Shown here one piece after another: positions 58,874 through 64,000 of a stretch of 64,000 nt of DNA. The position numbers and the translations under genes were made by a program. The notes below the pieces were generated by a model, which made no database searches, was not told where the DNA came from, and saw only the letters and a program-made list of their open reading frames with translations. Positions within the stretch are counted from its first letter, which is position 1, and the number at the start of each line of letters is the position of its first letter. This DNA comes from JAFMJV01 sp963800275 (GTDB lineage: Bacteria > Chloroflexota > Limnocylindria > Limnocylindrales > CSP1-4), in the NCBI GenBank assembly GCA_963800275.1, contig CAWDAI010000002.1:248001-312000 (forward strand), given 5' to 3'.

Positions 58874-59710
58874 TCAGTCGGGCAGCAGGGTGGCCTTCTG
58901 GCGCAGCAGCTCCCAGAAGGGCAGCGTCCCGCGCGGCTGGACGAAGTCGATCGGCTTCTCGCGTGCGTGGACCTCGACGGTGTCACCGACCTCCAGGGTC
59001 ACGTCCTCGCGCCCGTCGATGCTGACCAGCGAGTCGTAGGCTGCTTTGACCGTCGCCCGGATCACGTGCTGGGGTCCGACCACGGTCGAGCGCAAGGGCG
59101 TGAGATAGGCCGCGATGGGCGTCACCACCACGCTCCGGCTGGTGGGCTCGATGATGGGGCCGCCGGCACTGAAGCTATAGCCGGTGGAACCGGTGGGCGA
59201 AGCGATGACCACGCCGTCACAGACGTAGGTGGCCACGCGCGAGTCGCCCACGTCCACGGCCAGGCGCATGACCTGCACGTGGCCGCCGCGCACGACGGCC
59301 GCCTCATTGAGGGCGATGTGGGAGGTGCGCGGCCGGTCGCCGGCGGGGACGATCCGCACCTCCAGCATGAGCCGAGGCTCCAGGTCGTAATCGCCCGCGT
59401 GCAGTTGGGCCAGGACCTTCTCGAGCGCGTGATGCTCGACCTTCGAGAGGAACCCGACCTTGCCCACGTTCACGCCGAGGATGGCGGTATCGTCGTCCGC
59501 CACCGCCCGCGCCGCCCGCAGGAAGGTACCATCGCCGCCAAGCACGACCACGATGTCCGTGGCGGCCAGCTCGTCGGGGTCCTCAGCGGCCTCGTCCGAG
59601 GGCCGAGCCCAGGCCTGGACCCCATGCTGGGAGCACCAGCCGAGCGCGCGCTCCCGCAGCTCCACGGCCATCTCGGAGGTCGGGTTGTAGGCGAAGCCCA
59701 GTCGTTTCAC
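58874..59710 (-). CDS. nadK: NAD kinase
   Basis: 278 residues. GGDGTFLRAAR (about 57-67) and NEAAVVRGG... plus SPTGSTGYSFSAGGPII give the NAD kinase signatures. Phosphorylates NAD to NADP. ATG 59710 overlaps the tlyA stop. Conserved tlyA-nadK order. Confidence 0.94.
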   Translation of the reverse strand: MKRLGFAYNPTSEMAVELRERALGWCSQHGVQAWARPSDEAAEDPDELAATDIVVVLGGDGTFLRAARAVADDDTAILGVNVGKVGFLSKVEHHALEKVLAQLHAGDYDLEPRLMLEVRIVPAGDRPRTSHIALNEAAVVRGGHVQVMRLAVDVGDSRVATYVCDGVVIASPTGSTGYSFSAGGPIIEPTSRSVVVTPIAAYLTPLRSTVVGPQHVIRATVKAAYDSLVSIDGREDVTLEVGDTVEVHAREKPIDFVQPRGTLPFWELLRQKATLLPD

Positions 59711-60489
59711 TCGAGGCTCCCCGGGACGCGCAGGTGCAGGAAGAACTCGTGATTGCCGGATGGCCCGACGAGGGGCGATTCGGTCTCGGCCAACACCTCC
59801 AGGCCAAGTCCCAGCGCGTGCTCGCGCACCCGGCGGATGGCGGCGGCGCGGGCGTCGGGGTCGCGCACGACGCCCTTGGGCACCTCGCGCGGGCTGAGCT
59901 CGAACTGTGGCTTCACAAGAGGCAGGATGTCACCACCGGGCAGGACGTGTGCGCCCATACCGCGCAGGATGCGCGTGAGGGAGATGAACGAGACGTCCGC
60001 GACAGCCAGGCTCGCCTGCTCGGGCAGCTCGAGAGGATCGGGGTCGGCGGGGTCCAGGCGCGCCGCGTGCGTCCGCTCCATGCTGACCACGCGGGGGTCC
60101 TGTCGCAGCGATTCCGCCAGCTGTCCGCGGCCCACGTCGAGAGCATAGACACGCACGGCACCGCGCTGCAACAGGCAGTCACTGAAGCCGCCGGTGGAGG
60201 CGCCGACGTCGAGGCAGACGCGGCCGCTCGGATCGACGTCGAAGGCGTCGAGTGCCCCGGCCAGCTTGTCTCCGCCGCGCGACACGAACCGCGGCGCAGC
60301 GTCGAGCGCAAGGGCGATATCGGTCGGGACCTGCTCGCCGGGCCGGCGGTCGCGCCGAGCCGCATCGCCGTCACCCACGCGCACGGCACCAGCCAGCAAC
60401 AGGGCTTGCGCTCGGCTGCGGGAGGTGGCCAGTCCGCGTTCGACGAGCAGCTGGTCCAGCCGCTGCTTGCGCGTGCGGGGGCTGCCCAG
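59707..60489 (-). CDS. tlyA: TlyA family rRNA (cytidine-2'-O)-methyltransferase
   Basis: About 260 residues. S4 domain at the N-terminus (RLDQLLVERGLATSRSRAQALLLAG), then an FtsJ-like methyltransferase with LDVGASTGGFSDCLLQRGA and VSFISLTRIL, KPQFE. Methylates rRNA; some homologs act as hemolysins. No ATG/GTG/TTG lies between the dxs stop and the S4 domain; CTG 60489 is a guess, so the start is uncertain. Confidence 0.85.
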   Translation of the reverse strand: MGSPRTRKQRLDQLLVERGLATSRSRAQALLLAGAVRVGDGDAARRDRRPGEQVPTDIALALDAAPRFVSRGGDKLAGALDAFDVDPSGRVCLDVGASTGGFSDCLLQRGAVRVYALDVGRGQLAESLRQDPRVVSMERTHAARLDPADPDPLELPEQASLAVADVSFISLTRILRGMGAHVLPGGDILPLVKPQFELSPREVPKGVVRDPDARAAAIRRVREHALGLGLEVLAETESPLVGPSGNHEFFLHLRVPGSLE

Positions 60490-60493
60490 GCGC

Positions 60494-62470
60494 TCAGGCC
60501 CCCACGGCGGCAGCCGGCACCAGGGCGCGGGCTGCGATGGCCTCTTCGATCTGGGCCTTGATGCCGGCCTCGTCGACGCGCACCAGGGCGCGCAGGTCGA
60601 CCACCGATCCGTGGTCCACGAAGGCGCCATCGGGCAGGCCGATGCGCTTGACCGGCGGCAGGGGGTCACCGGTGCTGGCGTCGGCCAGGACCTCCAGCAC
60701 GGCCGACCCGAAACCGCCGGGCAGGACGCTCTCCTCGAGCGTCACGACCAACTGCTTGCCCCGGGCCTGCTCGAGGATGAGCGCGCGATCGAGGGGCCGC
60801 GCGAAACGAGCGTCGACGAGGCCCACTGACCAGCCGGCGGTCTCCAGCTCGTCCGCGACCGATGCGCCGCGCGCGATGATGGGCCCGAGTCCGATGAGCA
60901 GGATGTCCGAACCGTCGCGCAGCAGCTCACCCCGGCCGACCTCGATCGCTAGCGGCTCCTCCGCGGGCAGGCCGAAGCCCGCGTCGCGTGGATATTGCAG
61001 GGCGAAGGGGTGGTCCTGGCTGAAGGCGGTGTGCAGCAGATGGCGCAGCTGCTGCTCGTCTCGTGGTGCGGCCATGACCAGGTTCGGCAGCTGGCGCAGG
61101 GCCGAGAGCGTGAACATGCCCTGATGGCTGGTGCCGTCCTCGCCGACGAGGCCGGCGCGGTCGATGCCGATGACCACCGGCGTGTCGTTCTGGCAGACGT
61201 CGTGCACGACCTGGTCGAAAGCCCGCTGGAGGAAGGTCGAGTAGAGGGCCACGTACGGGCGCTGACCGGCGAGGGCCATGCCGGTGGCCATGGTCATGGC
61301 GTGCTGCTCGGCGATGCCCACGTCATAGGTGCGCTCGGGGAAGCGCTCACCGAAGGTGGCGACCCCGGTGCCGGTAGGCATGCCCGCGGTGATAGCCACG
61401 ACGCGCGGATCGCCCTCCGCGATGCGCACCAGCTCGGCGGCCATGACCGCGGTGTAGTTGGGCCACGCCGGCTGCCCCCGCTCCTCCACCGGCGGGGTGG
61501 CATCACCATCGGGCGGATTGCTGCCGTGGAGTTGGTCGGTGGCACGGGGGTGATCCGGCATGGGCGGCAGGGCGGCACCGTGGAAGCCGACCTTGTCCGT
61601 CTCGGCCGGCCGGTAGCCGTAGCCCTTGCGCGTGCGCACGTGGACCAGGATGGGCGCCTCTTCCTCTTCGAAGGCGGCGCGCAAGGTGGTGTCGAGTGCG
61701 ATCAGGTCGTGGCCCGGCACCGGCCCCACGTAGGTCACGCCCAGGTCCTCGAACAGGCGACCCGGCTGGCTCAGGTCGACGACCGCATGGCGCACGCGCC
61801 TGGCCCACTCCAGCAGGAACGGTCCGACCCCCGGCACGCGCTCGATGTCGCGGTCGAAACGGCGGCGAGAACGCCGCCAATGGCGCGAGAGCTTGATGCG
61901 TGAAAGGTATTGGCTGACCGCCCCGACCGAGGGGCTGATGCTCATCTCGTTGTCGTTGAGCAGGATGAGCATGCGCGTCTTGCGATGGCCCACGTCATTG
62001 AGCGCCTCCAGCGAGAGGCCGCTCATGAGGGCCGCGTCGCCCACCACCACCGCGATGCGCTCGTCGGTGCCACGCGCGTCGCGGGCGAGCGCGAGGCCCT
62101 CGGCGATGGAGATCCCGGTACCTGCATGGCCGCCGTCCATCACGTCGTGCTCGCTTTCGGCACGACGCGGGAAGCCGCCGATGCCGCCGAGCTGTCGCAG
62201 CGTGTCGAAGCGTTCCAGGCGGCCGGTGATCAGCTTGTGGGCGTAGGCCTGGTGGCCGGTGTCCCAGACGATGCGGTCGGTGGGGCTCGAGAGGATGCGG
62301 TGGAGGGCCACGGTCAACTCCACCGACCCGAGTGAGCTGCCCAGGTGGCCGCCGGTCGTGGCGACCGTGTCGATGATGGCGCTGCGGATCTCCGTGCACA
62401 GTCGGCGTGCCTCGACGTGGCTGATGTCCTTGAGGTCCTCCGGTCCCCGGAGCTCGCGCAGGCTGACCAC
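60494..62470 (-). CDS. dxs: 1-deoxy-D-xylulose-5-phosphate synthase
   Basis: 658 residues. TPP-binding GDAALMSGLSLEALN...NDNEMSIS, N-terminal TGGHLGSSLGSVELTVALH, and transketolase-like middle domain with VGEDGTSHQG and C-terminal VTLEESVLPGGFGSAV. First step of the MEP isoprenoid pathway; ispH is at 51136. GTG 62470, two bases after the xseB stop. Confidence 0.95.
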   Translation of the reverse strand: MVSLRELRGPEDLKDISHVEARRLCTEIRSAIIDTVATTGGHLGSSLGSVELTVALHRILSSPTDRIVWDTGHQAYAHKLITGRLERFDTLRQLGGIGGFPRRAESEHDVMDGGHAGTGISIAEGLALARDARGTDERIAVVVGDAALMSGLSLEALNDVGHRKTRMLILLNDNEMSISPSVGAVSQYLSRIKLSRHWRRSRRRFDRDIERVPGVGPFLLEWARRVRHAVVDLSQPGRLFEDLGVTYVGPVPGHDLIALDTTLRAAFEEEEAPILVHVRTRKGYGYRPAETDKVGFHGAALPPMPDHPRATDQLHGSNPPDGDATPPVEERGQPAWPNYTAVMAAELVRIAEGDPRVVAITAGMPTGTGVATFGERFPERTYDVGIAEQHAMTMATGMALAGQRPYVALYSTFLQRAFDQVVHDVCQNDTPVVIGIDRAGLVGEDGTSHQGMFTLSALRQLPNLVMAAPRDEQQLRHLLHTAFSQDHPFALQYPRDAGFGLPAEEPLAIEVGRGELLRDGSDILLIGLGPIIARGASVADELETAGWSVGLVDARFARPLDRALILEQARGKQLVVTLEESVLPGGFGSAVLEVLADASTGDPLPPVKRIGLPDGAFVDHGSVVDLRALVRVDEAGIKAQIEEAIAARALVPAAAVGA

Positions 62471-62472
62471 GG

Positions 62473-62766
62473 CTAGAGCTCGTCCTCGTCGTCGGGGCGC
62501 AGGTCCATCACGCGCGGGCCGGCGGCGCTGTCGATCAGCCGCTGGACCCGCAGCTCCGCCCGGTCGAGCAGTGTCCCGCAGTGCTCGTGCAGCGCCGCTC
62601 CGCGCTCATAGAGCGCGATCGAGTCCTCCAGCGTCAGGCCGCCGTCCTCCAGCCGGCTGACCACGTCACGCAGCTGGTCGAGGGCCTTGTCGAAGGTGAG
62701 CGCTGCGATGTCGTCGGTATCGGCGGGCGCTGTGGCGCTCGACCCGGGGGGCGGTGTCTCTGTCAC
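62473..62766 (-). CDS. xseB: Exodeoxyribonuclease VII small subunit
   Basis: 97 residues. The XseB pattern LTFDKALDQLRDVVSRLEDGGLTLEDSIALYERGAALHEHC is clear. An N-terminal Pro/Ser/Ala-rich extension (1-20) is unusual. GTG 62766 overlaps the xseA stop (GTGA), so the two subunits are coupled. Confidence 0.92.
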   Translation of the reverse strand: MTETPPPGSSATAPADTDDIAALTFDKALDQLRDVVSRLEDGGLTLEDSIALYERGAALHEHCGTLLDRAELRVQRLIDSAAGPRVMDLRPDDEDEL

Positions 62767-64000
62767 GTCTCGGAGTCTCGCACGGTATCGACCGACACGT
62801 CCAATGAGCCCCTCGCGAGACGCACGACCAGCGTCGAGCCGGGCCGCTGTGTGGCGGCGTCCACGACCACGCGCCCATTGGGCTCGCGCACGATGGCGTA
62901 GCCGCGCTCGAGCGTGGCGTAGGGATCGAGGGCGGCCAGGGCCGCGGCGCTGCGCGTCAGTTCCGCACGCGCTGCCGCGGTGCGGCCGAGGACCAACGCC
63001 GGCAGGCGCTCTCCGCGGGCCACCAGCGTCGTCCGCTCGGCGCCCAGGCGGGAGCGCACCGCGCGGGTGGCGCGATCCAGCAGCAGCCCGATACGCTCGC
63101 GCTCGGCGCCCAGGTAGGCGCCCGGTCTCAGCGACTCGAGTGCCCGACGCTCGGCCACGAGTGCCGCGCGCGTGCCGCTGAGCCGCCGGCGGGCGCTGGT
63201 GGCCAGGGCTGCCTCGAGAGCGGCCAGTCGCTGGCGCTGGGCGGCCCGATCGGGCACGGCCAGCTCCGCCGCCACCGAGGGCGTCGCGGCGCGCAGATCG
63301 GCGGCGAACTCGGCGAGGGTCACGTCGGTCTCGTGGCCCACGCCCACGATGACGGGCCGCGGGCATTCCGCCACGGCGCGGACGACGCGCTCCTCGTTGA
63401 AGGCCCACAGGTCCTCGAGCGAGCCGCCGCCACGGGCCACGATGACGAGGTCCACGGCGCGCCCGGTGACGGGGTCGGTCCACTGCCCCACCCGCCGGAT
63501 GGCCTGCACGATCGAGCCCTCCGCTCCCGCACCCTGCACCTGGCAGGCTGAGACGATCATGCGTGCCAGCGGCCAGCGACGGTCGAGCACGCGCCGGATG
63601 TCGTGGAGCACCGCCCCCGACAGGGAGGTGACCACGCCGATGGAGCGTGGCCAGGTCGGAAGTGGCCGCTTGCGAGCCCGCTCGAAGAGGCCCTCCGCCT
63701 CCAGGCGTGCCTTGAGTGCTTCGTAGCGCTGGGACAGCTCGCCCACTCCCGCGGGCTGGATGGAGTCGACGTAGAGCTGGTATGCGCCCTGTTGCTCGAA
63801 GACGTCGATCCGGCCCTGGGCCACGACGCGCAGGCCGGTGCGCGGCTCGAGCGGCAACCCGAGGCGCTCCTGGCGGAAGACGACGCAGCGTAACTGGGCC
63901 TGCTCGTCCTTCAGCGTCAGGTAGAGGTGACCCGCGGCGCTGCTCGAGACGCTGCCGATCTCGCCTTCGACCCACACCGGGTTGAGGCGGGGCTGGCGCC
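62763..64000 (-). CDS. xseA: Exodeoxyribonuclease VII large subunit (N-terminus outside the window)
   Basis: At least 411 residues are visible. OB-fold start: VWVEGEIGSVSSSAAGHLYLTLKDE, then RIGVVTSLSGAVLHDIRRVL, ARGGGSLEDLWAFNEERVVRA and SVGHETDVTLAEFAADLRAATPSVAAELAVP, all XseA hallmarks. The frame remains open through RQPRLNPVWVEGE at the window end, so the ATG near 63977 is internal and the true N-terminus lies beyond. Degrades single-stranded DNA from both ends. Confidence 0.93.
   Translation of the reverse strand, partial: RQPRLNPVWVEGEIGSVSSSAAGHLYLTLKDEQAQLRCVVFRQERLGLPLEPRTGLRVVAQGRIDVFEQQGAYQLYVDSIQPAGVGELSQRYEALKARLEAEGLFERARKRPLPTWPRSIGVVTSLSGAVLHDIRRVLDRRWPLARMIVSACQVQGAGAEGSIVQAIRRVGQWTDPVTGRAVDLVIVARGGGSLEDLWAFNEERVVRAVAECPRPVIVGVGHETDVTLAEFAADLRAATPSVAAELAVPDRAAQRQRLAALEAALATSARRRLSGTRAALVAERRALESLRPGAYLGAERERIGLLLDRATRAVRSRLGAERTTLVARGERLPALVLGRTAAARAELTRSAAALAALDPYATLERGYAIVREPNGRVVVDAATQRPGSTLVVRLARGSLDVSVDTVRDSET

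Overview
The window is a high-GC bacterial chromosome segment whose housekeeping genes are tightly packed and mostly on the minus strand. The ScpA/ScpB pair, the NrdR-Dcd block, the xseA-xseB-dxs-tlyA-nadK-xerD order, many GTG/TTG starts and many apparently leaderless promoters suggest a Chloroflexota-like lineage (for example the uncultured Limnocylindria/Ellin6529 type). That assignment is inferred from gene content and style; the window has no rRNA or other decisive marker.

Layout. 1-13 kb is mixed metabolism: sulfurtransferase, threonine-dehydratase-like enzyme, RCK potassium channel, peptidase E, GH10 glycosidase, and a sugar ABC importer without its ATPase. From 4 to 33 kb there are six extracytoplasmic-function (ECF) sigma genes or remnants, each followed by a membrane-anchored partner. 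The partners are of two kinds: a 'GAYEGL' beta-rich family (4.3, 9.2 and 26.6 kb, plus an orphan frameshifted member at 8.5 kb) and TolB/PD40-like beta-propellers (14.8, 18.2 and 32 kb). The propeller modules at 14.2-16.5 kb and 17.5-19.8 kb are a recent direct duplication; a third, decayed copy lies at 31.4-33.3 kb. All three share one strongly conserved upstream promoter-like motif.

From 20 to 26.6 kb lies a copper-handling cluster: a cupredoxin with a Met/His/Asp-rich insert, a MerR regulator, a CopB-type P1B ATPase behind a MerR-type 20-bp-spacer promoter, two small secreted proteins, an alpha/beta hydrolase and a DUF305 membrane protein. From 28 to 33.6 kb lies a mobile or degraded zone: serine-recombinase C-terminal remnants, a putative HTH/nucleotidyltransferase two-gene system, and repeats matching the 3' end of a tRNA-Arg(CCU) gene.

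From 33.7 kb to the end the genes are mainly core: glutaredoxin, a CcdA/thioredoxin pair (ccdA reads as frameshifted), dCTP deaminase, NrdR, molybdenum cofactor genes (mogA, moaC, moeA), an HtrA-like protease, OsmC, a group II decarboxylase, tRNA-Pro, a polysaccharide deacetylase, a long run gpsA-der-ispH-plsC-cmk-rluB-scpB-scpA, and xerD-nadK-tlyA-dxs-xseB-xseA, cut by the window end.
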